From Ophiosphaerella korrae (lineage: Eukaryota; Ascomycota; Dothideomycetes; Pleosporales; Phaeosphaeriaceae), in contig JALNQF010000025.1 in the NCBI GenBank assembly GCA_028456385.1, positions 1 through 64,000 of the forward strand: a stretch of 64,000 bases of DNA, read 5' to 3'. The translations under genes were made by a program, and so were the position numbers. Each line of letters begins with the position of its first letter. Position 1 is the stretch's first letter. Positions 34,233-45,099 of the stretch are shown here, one piece after another. The notes under the pieces were generated by a model. That model was not told where the DNA came from, did not search any database, and saw only the letters and a list, made by a program, of their open reading frames with translations.

Positions 34233-36826
34233 GGTATCCAAAAGGGTGGGCAAGGATGGTTGCCAGCGCCGAGTATCGATAGCCCGGTGAGGATAGCAGC
34301 TCCGGTAACGATAGAGATGCAACGGAAGTAATGAAAGCCCAGCGATTGACGTGGGCGCTGGCGAGTTATCGATGTCGCATTCGATCAAGCCAGGCACGAC
34401 TTTCTCGTTTTCAATGTAGCATTCGTAGCAGGAGCGAACAGCGTATGCCTAGCCTCTTGTCCCCCTCCTAGTGCAATATCCTAGACCGGAATTCTGGTTC
34501 TGGGCTTCCAGTTCTCGAGACGCTGTTTGTTGCGCGCGCGAGAGAAAGGCTTCGTCTCGTGAGTACACACAGCCCTTGCTTTCGACAGATGTACCAGCGA
34601 CTCGCGCTTGTGTATTTCCAGCTCTTACGAGAACTCCGATGCCTTGTGGGTATTACTTCCTCAATTGCGCGATACCTATGCTTGCGATGTTGAGTTGCTT
34701 GCGCGGTGAGGTGCCAAGCCCTTGTTCGGATATGTTGGGTCGCCGCTTGACTTCTTCCGTGCCGACGTTCCAGTTCAAATCGCCTCGGCTTGGGTAAAGC
34801 TGCTCCAATGGTGTATGCGTGCACAGGTCGTTGCAAGCCTTTATATCATGGGTTTCTCGCGCAATGGAGTCTGATGTTGATCTCTACGTGTTGTTATACA
34901 TGGACCAGTTGGTGCAGAAAACTTGTGTGCGCATGTAGACCCAGGCCAGTTCTGATGTCGAACACACAAAATTCCATCCAGGTCGATCTTATGAAAAGAT
35001 AAAAGATAAAAGATAGGGATAAGCTATGGCTTATTTTTTTGGTGCTTCTCCTTATTGTTCAATTACATAGCATGTAGAGAATGTGGTGCCCGTTAATTTA
35101 GTGAGTGCATGCCTAGTACCTGAATAAGCTCTCGGTCAACCGAAAAGTCGACTTGAGAGGCAGTCAAGCAATCATCTGAATGCCAGGTATTTAGAATCTT
35201 GTATCTAGAGAATAAACAATATGGCAATATTGATTTGTGTGGCGTGCAAATTGCTGGTTGTTGAGCTACTACATGTGTCGAGGCAAGAAAGGGAAAGGTA
35301 TCGAGGAAAGGTTATAATATATATCAATCTTGAAAAGAGAGAGGAGGTAAAGGAAAAATTGGTAGGTGGACGTAACTTGAGCTATAGAATCTTCAAATTT
35401 TTGCATCCTTCGACAAGCTCTACGGCATTAAACCTCATGCCTCTTATTAGTGTATTCTGGTATTCTGAGACCCTTGTATCACAACTATTAACATCACCGC
35501 ACAAGGTGAATTCACTAAATACGATATGACAATTGAAACTACGTTGGTGGGATTGCTGATGTGGCTATTCCATACGGGAAATTCGCGACCTTATGAGGCT
35601 AGATCCTAGATGACGCATCTAAATATAGCATTTTGTAACTTTAGTTCAAGGCCAGGCAATGGTGTGAGAGATAGCGCGATATAAGGAGTAAATTGCCCAT
35701 AAGAAATGCTTTTGTGTTAGTGGCTTACTTCTTATACTTCGACTGCAATGAGGTATACCAGACTAGCAATAGAGCACAGAGCTGATCCTAGACTAAGACA
35801 CTCGCGATAAGAAGAATTTTGCTCATGGATGAAAGGTCAGTAGTGCATTAGTGACTGTTTGTTAAGGGCTAAGAGAGCGCTCTCAAATCTGGTATAAACT
35901 CCAAAGGCCCATATTTTGCTAACGATGCATCGGATCAGTCTGTCAACTGGACTTGTCTTTATGGTTATTCGGATGCCCCAATGAGCTGTATGATTAGTTG
36001 TTGCCGTTAAGACTTGGAAGTCGCGTCTACGTAAAAATTCCACAATATCTAGTTGGTGTACGTGAGTAAATCGTTGATAATATCGACACAAGGCACAAGG
36101 CTTCACATCCATTTTGGTTCTTTGATGGAAATTTTTGACTTCAACAGCTTTTTAATTAAACTGTCTTTTTGGCAATATAAAACACATCAGCACCAGACCA
36201 ACCGATCTTGCTAAGCAATACATCCCTCTAGTCGAAATCCTTTTTCGGGAAAATCCCAGTGATTTGACATCCAATACCAGTCGGACGTGCCAATATGCTG
36301 GTGCCTAAGTGAGGTACGTAAGGGCGAGGCGTTCAATATGATAGATTGGGTGCTAAATATCTATCAATAGCTAATCAAAAAGATATTGCTCGTAGCATGC
36401 AGCGTACAATAATAAACTACGCTGGATACCGAACGAAATACAGATTGTGTTTGGTTGATGATGTTGCTAAGAAACAGCAGAATTCTCATGGCCTGTACTT
36501 TGTTTATCAGCAATATTGCCTGAATTACAGGAGCTACTAGCTGTGTCTGCTGCTGTTAGTTTCTCACGATTGGGAAACGGAGCCTGGTGATCTTATGAGA
36601 GCGTCAATTCACTGGGCGAAGCGACATCCACACTTAGTGAGATGACTTCAAGCCAGGATTGCCAACTAAAAATCTGTACTTCAAACATAGTTGGATCCTA
36701 TTTGGGGAAGAAGAATGAGTTTGTGCAAGACCAGTGAGTTAGAGCGTATGAAGCATCTTGTCCGTTATGGGTATCAAAATGGAGAGTTGAGCACAAACGA
36801 GCATGTTTGTTTATCTCTACATCCAT
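34233..36826. other. Intergenic, no gene seen
   Basis: About 2.6 kb. Frames of up to 122 codons near 34,470-34,840 overlap antisense to each other without recognisable domains. A short AAAAGATAAAAGATA direct repeat occurs near 34,990. The segment 35,000-36,800 is moderately A/T-rich. Confidence 0.55.
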
Positions 36827-37839
36827 TCATTCAATGTGCTCACTAATTTCATTCTCTTCTTCACTCTTAGACGAACTCTCGTCGTTGCCATCCTCAACGC
36901 CCTCAAAATCATTATCATCGTCGTCATCAATTTCTAAGGGTGCCGCTGGTACGGTTCTTGACCGTAGTGCGCGCTGTCCCCTAGCCGTAGTCACTTCGAA
37001 TTTCTTCACTTTAGCTCTGACTCGCCCCTGTCGCCCTCTGCCCTCGAAATCCAAGGTCCACGTCAGCTCAAGACTGGATTGGCCTATTCCGCTATTATCA
37101 ACAATCCATTTGTACGGCTCCTTTAGCACGATTTCAACTTCGAGTGTGAAAGTGCCCCAACCTAGGCGTTGCACTTCATAGGGCGGGTTTCGAAGGACAA
37201 CCTGTGGTGGTCGGAACGTTGGGTGCTGCTGCCTATCAGTGAGGCGTCATCGGTATAAGTGTCCGTTACCAACCAGATAAATGCGCACTTTCTGAACAAG
37301 TTCAGGTCGTGAGGTTCGTACAAAGAAGGTCCAATCATGCTGATTAGCATCCTCTACTCCACGCTCCAGCCGATGCTTATTGCCAATTAGGATCATGATT
37401 CCTTCTATCCCATCCTGCCCCACGCGCGACCCTCTTTCGATCTCTTCCTCTAGTTTTCTCTCCGCATATGTAACCGGGTATTTCTCCTCGAGCCGCCTAG
37501 CTAATACTCTATCGGGTGAGCCAGTTGTAGGGGTGCGACACATTGGGCAGTTCGCCTCGAGATCGTAAGTCGGATCATAGTTGGGATCAAAGTCGGCAAG
37601 GTTGACGTCCAGGCTGGAATGTTCGATGCGGTTTGTGGATGATATGTCTGCCCACTGTGCCATACATGATGCACAGAGGAGGTGATTGCACTGCGTTCTT
37701 ACAGGGACATGTAGAAGCAATTGACATATCTACGAATGCACTATGTAAGGATATGAGTTTCAAATTTCCTAGGATTAGGACATACAGGACAGAGGTCGTC
37801 ATGCACTACTTCCTCGATGGGGCCGGCTGTTTCAGCCAT
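36827..37839 (-). CDS. RING finger - YEATS domain fusion protein
   Basis: Three exons (37,839-37,786; 37,729-37,274; 37,225-36,827) encode 302 residues. An N-terminal C3HC4 RING has ligands C17, C20, C32, H34, C37, C40, C79 and C82, with an unusually long 38-residue loop before the last pair. From about residue 128 to 235 a YEATS-type fold is visible: HDWTFFVR, then KVRIYL-HPTFRPP, then the hallmark RLGWGTFTLEVEI. The tail is basic, then strongly acidic (EIDDDDDNDFEG). YEATS domains read acylated lysines on histone H3; RING domains recruit E2 ubiquitin enzymes, so a chromatin-linked E3 ligase is the likely role (inference). Intron 1 (37,730-37,785) has GTATGT. Intron 2 (37,226-37,273) is only 48 nt with a weak GTTGGT donor, chosen because it alone gives the conserved LHPTF junction. 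Confidence 0.82.
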
Positions 37840-39008
37840 GGGTTGTTCGGCGTTGTGAGAAGCTGAGATGCAGAAGAAAACAGGATCAAGTAACAGAGGT
37901 AGGAAAACAAAAGTGGGCGCCCATCTCCAAGAAGTTGTTATTAGTTGTGAAGTTGGATGATGGTAGTCCTAATTGGTTCCAGACAATCAGGCACCAGTGT
38001 TGTGCGCACGCGCCACCATGAAGAAAAACACGTGATAGCTAACATCATCTCACCATGTGCTCTACAGAGTCCGGTCTGGTAATTATCTAGGCTGTTCTCA
38101 GGCTATTTGAGGCTATTTGTGGACGGTGCCAGGAACCGTCTCAAATGACTTCATATGATATAATTAGCTCCTGATTTCCCTGTGTGACTCGGTCTTAATG
38201 CTTTAGGGCTAAATCTTCGATCCATGCATGACTCGCTCCTGAAGCGCGTCTGGACGCGTTGCGAACCGAGGCAGCGTTTGTGCAATGGTTTCCAGGACAC
38301 AGGTTGGAGGCATTGCACGGCGCCGGAGTCTGCAAGTTTGCAACAAACTGATTGCTTGGTGTGCAACTGTGGGTTCCCTACCTATGTAACTGTATTTGTC
38401 AAGTTCCTATGATGTCTCGAACTTTCAGAGGTCGAACGACGTGAGACCTCTGGTCCTACTTTGAGTGTCACGATGTTCTCAATGCAGGCGGTTCGTTTCC
38501 ATCGCAAAGGTACCACGAAGTGATTCAAACGAAGTCCGATATTGTCCCGAGTCCCGCATCGTTTCCTTTAAAACCTTGGCTGAGTGTGATGTCGAATATC
38601 AAGGGCAAACGCTGTTGTGTCGGAAACCAAGTTTGGTACTTGACAAACACTATCCACCACCCACGCGTCCCGATTCTTTTGAGCAATGATACACAGCCTC
38701 AGCCCAGATACGTGATAGGTTTTGCAAATCCTAACAAAAGCGCTAAGTGTCCGCGCCAGCGTCTCACGTAAAGAAATTGTTGAGTGGATATGATTGGCCG
38801 TGCAATGAATTAGACGGGGCATGGCTATGCCGGTTTCAGCACGAACTTCGAGACACCAAAGCTCCTATTATCCGCACGCAACGTATTTGTCCAGAGTATT
38901 TCCGTCTCCATCATCCTTTCCTACATCTCTAGCCCTCCGAATTCAGAAACGGTCGCCGAACCTGATCGCCCTAATAACAGGCGCAGTATTCAAACAACAT
39001 ACGACACA
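37840..39008. other. Intergenic, no gene seen
   Basis: Divergent region between the RING-YEATS gene (minus) and the VTT-family gene (plus); it must contain both promoters. Only short frames are present. Small direct repeats (GGCTATTTGAGGCTATTTG) occur near 38,100. Confidence 0.55.
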
Positions 39009-40092
39009 ATGCTTTTTAAGAAGAAACGTGAAGGCGATGTCGAAATGGAGGCGATGAGGGGCCAGAAAACGAATTCAGCGCCGGAAGAGACGGAATATAG
39101 GCCGATCAACTGGAAGAAGATCTTTTTATCGCCAAAATACATACGTAAGGCGCCGTACCAAAGCGGAAAATGCCCATCAACTCACACAATACGCAGCATG
39201 GCACATACTCAGTATTCTGATCATTGTCGCAACTGTTATGATAACAATAAAACACGATGAGGTCGTGGCGGTAAGCCAAAGTCCCCCCCCTATTTTTATC
39301 CCAGGCTCAGAGCTAACTAGGGCTCGCAGGCACTACGGCCCTTCTCTGAAAAGGTTCGCGATTTGCCAGCAGGGTGGCTGATTCCCATTGCTATCCTCTT
39401 TGTGCTTTCATTTCCTCCTCTCTTTGGCCACGAAATCATCGCATTATTATGCGGTGTCGTATATGGGCTATGGATTGGCTTCGCTCTTGTTGCGGCGGGC
39501 ACGTTCATCGGCGAAAGTAGGCCTGCCCCATGTCTCCGTCAATATTTCACGCACTGACCTAAAAACAGTCGGCACATGGTTCGCATTCAAGTATCTCTTC
39601 CGTCGCAAAGCGCAGGAGCTTGAACGCAAGAATCTCAATTATGGAGCTCTTGCCCGATTGACACGCGACGAAGGCTTCTGGATTGTGCTCATTATTCGCC
39701 TTTCTGCCGTACCTTCGCATTTCTCCACCGCCGTATTCTCAACATGCGACGTCAAATTCTGGCACTTCTTCGTGTCGACGTTCCTCTCGTTACCGAAGCA
39801 GATCGTGTTGGTCTATCTTGGAGTGTTACTTGTTCAAAACAACGAAGACAACACGATCAAGACCGTCATGTTTGGTGTCATTTTCATTATTACCCTCATC
39901 CTGGGAGTCTGGATTTACATTAAGATGGGGACGGTAAAGAAGACTCTGCTAGACGAGCAAGAACAGAGAAGAGTTAAGAGAGCAGAAGGTGTAGAAATTG
40001 TGCCGAACGTTAAGAGCGCGTTTGAGAGGCGGTATGATGACGAACCGAGTGAATGGGCCATGCACCCGACACAACCGACTAGAATGATATGA
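39009..40092 (+). CDS. TVP38/TMEM64 family membrane protein (VTT domain)
   Basis: Four exons (39,009-39,144; 39,197-39,270; 39,330-39,516; 39,569-40,092) encode 306 residues; the introns are 52, 59 and 52 nt. The protein is a multi-pass VTT/DedA-superfamily protein. The first TM (ILSILIIVATVMITI) spans the exon-1/2 junction region. The core contains PPLFGHEIIALLCGVVYGLW, GTFIGE followed by GTWFAFKYLFRR, and the later RLSAVPSHFSTAVFS half with conserved Arg and Pro. Fungal Tvp38 is a Golgi/vesicle membrane protein, and relatives such as TMEM41B and VMP1 are phospholipid scramblases; this one may act similarly (inference). The C-terminal tail is cytosolic, hydrophilic and Arg/Glu-rich. The start is the first Met in an exon with a basic, charged N-terminus (MLFKKKREGD). 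Confidence 0.88.
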
Positions 40093-41187
40093 TTAGCATA
40101 TTGGAATGCTGGCGTTTAATGATATAATGACTATCTAGTGTATTCTATCTTCAGTCACCCGTCACGGTGACCTGACACATGGTACCACCCATCAACCAGG
40201 CAAACTTAATGTAACAATGCAATATGCGATGTGCTGGTAGGTCCCAGACTAGACAGATCTGGCAGGACCATGTTAGTGTGGCGAAAGCATTCTAATTACG
40301 ATTCAGAAGACATTCCAAGGTTACCCCAGAGGTATAATTAGCCCTATGATCTCTAAGGTCAAAGTTGTATGAATCAGACGGTTTTGTGGGCCACCTGCAG
40401 GGGGCACAGCATACCAGAATAGGCAGATCACTAATTATGGTTTCCATCGGTGGAATGCAAGGAATTGGGAAAGGTAGAGGGTGGGGTAATACGTGTACCT
40501 GTCAGCATAAACTAACCCGTTTTCAGGCAATTGCTAGCCAATTTTTGTGCGCCATCAAATTTGGACTCTCAGCATAATGGACGCTATTCATTCAGTTATC
40601 CCCATACCTGCTGCGCGATTCCTACATACCTAGGTACTTTCTCAATCATCTACAAAAATTGAGTTGAGATGAGGCCTGACGTCTGCGGGCCCCTGTTATG
40701 CATGTCAGCCACTGTGCATAAGCTTTGTTGCTTGACCAACCAAGCTTCAGCTTCTGCCATGTCTTATCAAAGCGTGTCATCCGCATCAAGTCAATACCCT
40801 ACGGGCTCACGGCATCTAGATCCCCAGCCGAGGCTAAATGTCAATCTGACAGGTATTGAGTACATGCATATCGGAACTATTCACCATACACATCAACATA
40901 TAATTGCACATGATCATCTGTCTCGGAACGTGATTACACAATGAGCAAGGTGCATTCGAAATTTACCATTAGGCCGAAATGCCTGAAGATAATCAGGTAG
41001 TACTGCAGATCTAGCCCTTGCATGCTATGCTGTAACCGTTATGTGTTGTACAGGCCTCCAGAGGTCCCTGCAACAAGCCCTGTGCCTTACTATCAGTGCT
41101 GACATGAATAATAAACCGCATCAATCTCACTGTCACGAACATGCCTCGACTGCATAGGAACTCCCGCATTGCCTCACAGAAGAATCA
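40093..41187. other. Intergenic, no gene seen
   Basis: Short frames of up to 91 codons have no recognisable features. The interval would contain the VTT-gene terminator and the MFS promoter. Confidence 0.55.
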
Positions 41188-42870
41188 ATGGAGGACAAGA
41201 AGACAGCAACCGAGTCCGCAGTTGATTTCGCATCTAGTGATGTGGAAACACAGGGCTTTGATCCGGCTGCGACAAAAAAGCTGCTTCGAAAATTAGATTG
41301 GCACATCATTCCTTTCATGTCGCTGATTTACCTGTAAGCAGCAACTTCCAGTCACTCTAGTAGCTAATACCAATTTATAGGCTCTGTTTCCTCGATCGTA
41401 CAAACATTGGAAATGCACGGCTCGACCACCTCGAAAAGGACCTGAAGCTTCATGGTCTCCAATACAATGACTGCCTCGCGATCCTTTTTCCGTTCTACAT
41501 TGCGGCTGAGATACCATCGAATATTATGATGAAGCGTACTAGGGCATCTATTTGGCTTACCTTCATTATGTTTTTCTGGTCACTAGCTATGATATGCCAG
41601 GGCTTCGTCTCGAATTACTCAGGCCTAATGGCAACGCGAGTTTTCCTAGGAGTTTTTGAGGGGGGGCTTTTCCCAGGCGTCAATTACTACATCACTCAAT
41701 GGTATGCGCGTAATGAGTGCGGTTTTCGCATGGCGCTTTTCTTCTCAGCAGCAACACTAGCCGGCGCTTTTGGTGGTGTGCTTGCTAGAGGCATCGCAGA
41801 GATGGTAAGACGACCTATTATGGACTACACGTCAGCTTTGGTGAGTTTTTTGCTTACTTTTTCTCTGTATAGAATGGGGTTGGTGGGAAATCTGCATGGG
41901 CTTGGATCTTCATTCTCGAAGGGCTACTTAGTATCCTTGTCTCAATCATCGCATATTGGTGTATCTATGACTATCCCGCAACGTAAGTCTCCTCTCATTC
42001 ATGCGCCTTGTGCGAGCCCTTCTCATCAGCCTCAGTGCTCGGTTCCTTGCCCCCAAAGAACGGGAAGAAGTCGAACGCCGCTTACAAGCCGACCACGGCC
42101 ATTTGTCTAATGACTTCGACATGAAATACGTTTGGCAAGCCATTAAGGATTGGAAAATCTACATCTTCATGCTCATTTGCATGGCTGGTTTCTGTCCCAT
42201 TTACTCATTTGCACTGTTCTTACCAACTATAATAAAGGGCATGGGATATACAGCTAACGACGCACAACTCATGTCCGTCCCACCATATGTATGCGCATGC
42301 TTCTTTACGATTGGCGCAAGTTGGTACGCAGATAGAGTGAAGAAGCGAGGTATTTTCCTTATGGGTTTCCAGCTCGTGGCCATAGTCGGATTCTCAATGC
42401 TTGCCGCGACCGCGAAACCAAGCGTGCAGTACGCCGGAACTGTGCTAGCAGCGATTGGTATTTATCCGCAAATTCCGCTTGGTATGGCTTGGAACAGTGG
42501 AAATATTGGTGGCAGTCTCAAACGCGGTACTGGTATTGCGATGCAGGTTATGGGAGGTAATTGTGGTGGTATTATAGCTTCGTATGTCTACGTTTCGAGA
42601 GATGGCCCGAGGTATATCACCGGCCATAGTATTCTGATTGGATTCGTAAGGTAAGTCCAAGAGCGTGTTATGGTATACCATATGTGATAGACTAACTGCA
42701 ATAGCATGGCGTTCTTCTTGACGTTATTCATGTCAAACTGGTGCCGGTTGGAAAATGAGAGAAGGGATAAAGTGGCACTGGAAGCTGGCTCGCAAGAGTT
42801 GACCATTGAGCAGAAATTGTTAGAGAGGGAGTTAGCAGACAATGTGCCGTGGTTCAGGTATACTACGTGA
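41188..42870 (+). CDS. MFS transporter, anion:cation symporter (ACS/Dal5) family
   Basis: Five exons (41,188-41,333; 41,381-41,804; 41,873-41,982; 42,036-42,650; 42,705-42,870) encode 486 residues, normal for this family; the introns are 47-68 nt and phases all match. Diagnostic segments are LDWHIIPFMSLIYLLCFLDR-TNIGNAR at TM1, MATRVFLGVFEGGLFPGVNY at TM4, FILEGLLSI, and a second half with GIYPQIPLGMAW and GFVSMAFFLTLFM. Dal5/ACS transporters import organic anions such as allantoate, nicotinate, pantothenate or small peptides; the substrate here cannot be read from sequence. The N-terminus is a hydrophilic acidic tail. No disablements are seen, in contrast to the decayed sugar transporter 15 kb upstream. 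Confidence 0.9.
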
Positions 42871-45099
42871 AAAGGTTGGTTTGATTATTCGACCTGTATA
42901 ATCGTAGCTGGGGCGCTTTCGGTCTGGAAACATCAGACTGGTTGGTATCAAACCTTTGACGCCATCGACTTGTCGCTATGCCTAGTTCCAAACCTCAATG
43001 TTCTGAACGATACATCTGTTTCCATCGTATACCTATACAAGTTCCCAGTCGCCTTCATATACATTCCTGTATTGTACACGAAACACAAAACGGTGGGGTA
43101 ATCGTCTTTACCCAAAGGCAAGGACAGCATCTCAAAAAAGGATTGTTGCTCTTCAGTTTGTGCCGAAAGATTCCGGAGCCCTTGTTTAGGTAGTGCCGGC
43201 AGGGCTGGAAAAGCATCTCTGATCCATGACATGCGTAGACATAATGTAACAACAGACACATTTCGTCTGTAGGTGGTAGTAAGGTAAGAAAGCAAATGGG
43301 ATTCGTGACGATAGGAAGAATATAGAATTATAATAATGGAACACAAGGTGCATTATGCGACCATGCTGTCGGATCAAAATATCTATTCCGCCATTTATAC
43401 GATCTGATAATGTCTGAAAATGGTCAAGTGCCCGGTGCAATCAATAGCTAAAAATGGCTGTTCGTAGCACGCAAACAAAAAGTTTGCTTTCCAATCATTT
43501 TATTCCCAAATTCGCTAGAACTTACGTTTGTATCCGAATTCAAGGATAGGAAGTGGGCTACCACTACCCTCCGCTCAGCTACGCATAGTATGCCTGGCCG
43601 TCTAGGGGGCGACACTGTATGTAGTGCTCATTGTTAAAGTCTTCCTCGTCATTAAACATCTTGTTGTTACAGTGTGGTTGCTATGAGGAGTTTTTTTTGT
43701 GCTCAGCTCATGGTGATCGCGGAGGGCTGAAGCTAAAGCGCAACCGTTGTTGGCGTCCTATGAGTGATGGCCAAACGAGGCTGTCATAGCCCCACCTCCA
43801 TGGTTTGGTGACTTCTTATACCTCCGTGCGTTTGACGATAATTACTGGGCCTTTCTTCTTGCCTGTGCCTGGGTAGTCATGCGACTGTTTTGCCAACATT
43901 CATGAAAAGCCCTCAGCACCTGCCTCCTTTAACGTAGTTGTGTTCGTTGCATCGTATTGTGATTAGAGATTCCGTACATCTAATGTGTCCACAACGGAGC
44001 AGTTTGAGTTTTGATCTTGAACAGCCTCTTTGATATAACTGATTGTGAACGTTAATACTTCTGGGCCCTTGGGGGATACGCGGGGGAGGAATTGAAGACT
44101 TTCGTCAAATGCTCCAGAAAGGTCTTAGTGAAAAGAAAAAGAGAATCACTGTATATTTTGTGCATAGGGGAAGCTACTTTGAGACTCTAAAGCTGCTTCG
44201 ACGAAATTGGTGTCATTAAGTGAGCAAGATGGGCAAAACCCGGGGGGGCCGAAGCCTTGTGTCACGCTCTCCCTAGACAAAGAGGTTGTGAAGCATGAAC
44301 CGACTAGGCAGTACCTTTATATAACTGTGAGTCTGCTGATGAACGTGCACAAGAGCCAGAGATGGACATGGCGCTCTAGCTAAACATGTGGAGGTCTATT
44401 GTGTGCACTTGATTGACGGAGAAGCATGGTTGATTGTCGCCAAATATCTTGGACTCTGGGGTGCGAGATGTCCCCAGGCTACAAGAGCAGTCGTTGCCAG
44501 GATTCTGTGAGGGCAGGTGGGCACACGGCTAAAGGTTTTGGACGATGTCCGGCTAAAGCGAGTGTGTAGTGATTGTGGTCTTTGAGTGTTCTTAGGTTAG
44601 GCTGAGGAGCCCATGGAGGAGGTGGTGCAGATGGGAGCCTTGTATTGCTCGGTCACGCGGTGCGGAGGCCTGCAGGGCGGCGGTCTCACACAACCACTTA
44701 GCGGCAACCTTTGGCCGAGGCTGTCAACGATAGAGGCGGTTGCGCGCGGTGAACGCGTCTGCTAGTGGCGTGGTTGGGAGGTCGCGAGTGGATGGGTGAG
44801 GCCCAGCTCTGAAATAGAGTCACGTGACCCGGTCTTCGGCTACGAGACAATCTCAAATGTTCGATCCTCTCTGTTCCCACGCGAACACATCTTCCACACC
44901 CGAGTGCCTCGACCAACGACTCTCCCGTACCATCACGCCCGCAACAAGATAGCTCATATCAGCTGAAAGCCCGCCGCTGCCTCGACTGCTTGCTCCTGCC
45001 TCCAGGATTTGTGTTCCCGCACGCAGCATCCCAAAACTTGTGGCCCTCCAAAGTGTCTATCCGCCCCACAGCAACTTCCTTGACACCACCACCACCACA
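42871..45099. other. Long intergenic region, no gene seen
   Basis: About 2.2 kb without a supportable coding frame. The longest candidate (42,948-43,346, minus, 132 codons) has no signal peptide, domain or coding-like composition. The last 400 bp, C/T-rich with ACCACCACC just before the ATG at 45,100, look like the promoter and 5' leader of the GYF gene. Confidence 0.55.

Noticed and set aside
42948..43346. Minus-strand 132-codon frame after the ACS transporter
   Set aside because: Translation has no family resemblance and overlaps the 3' region of the transporter gene.
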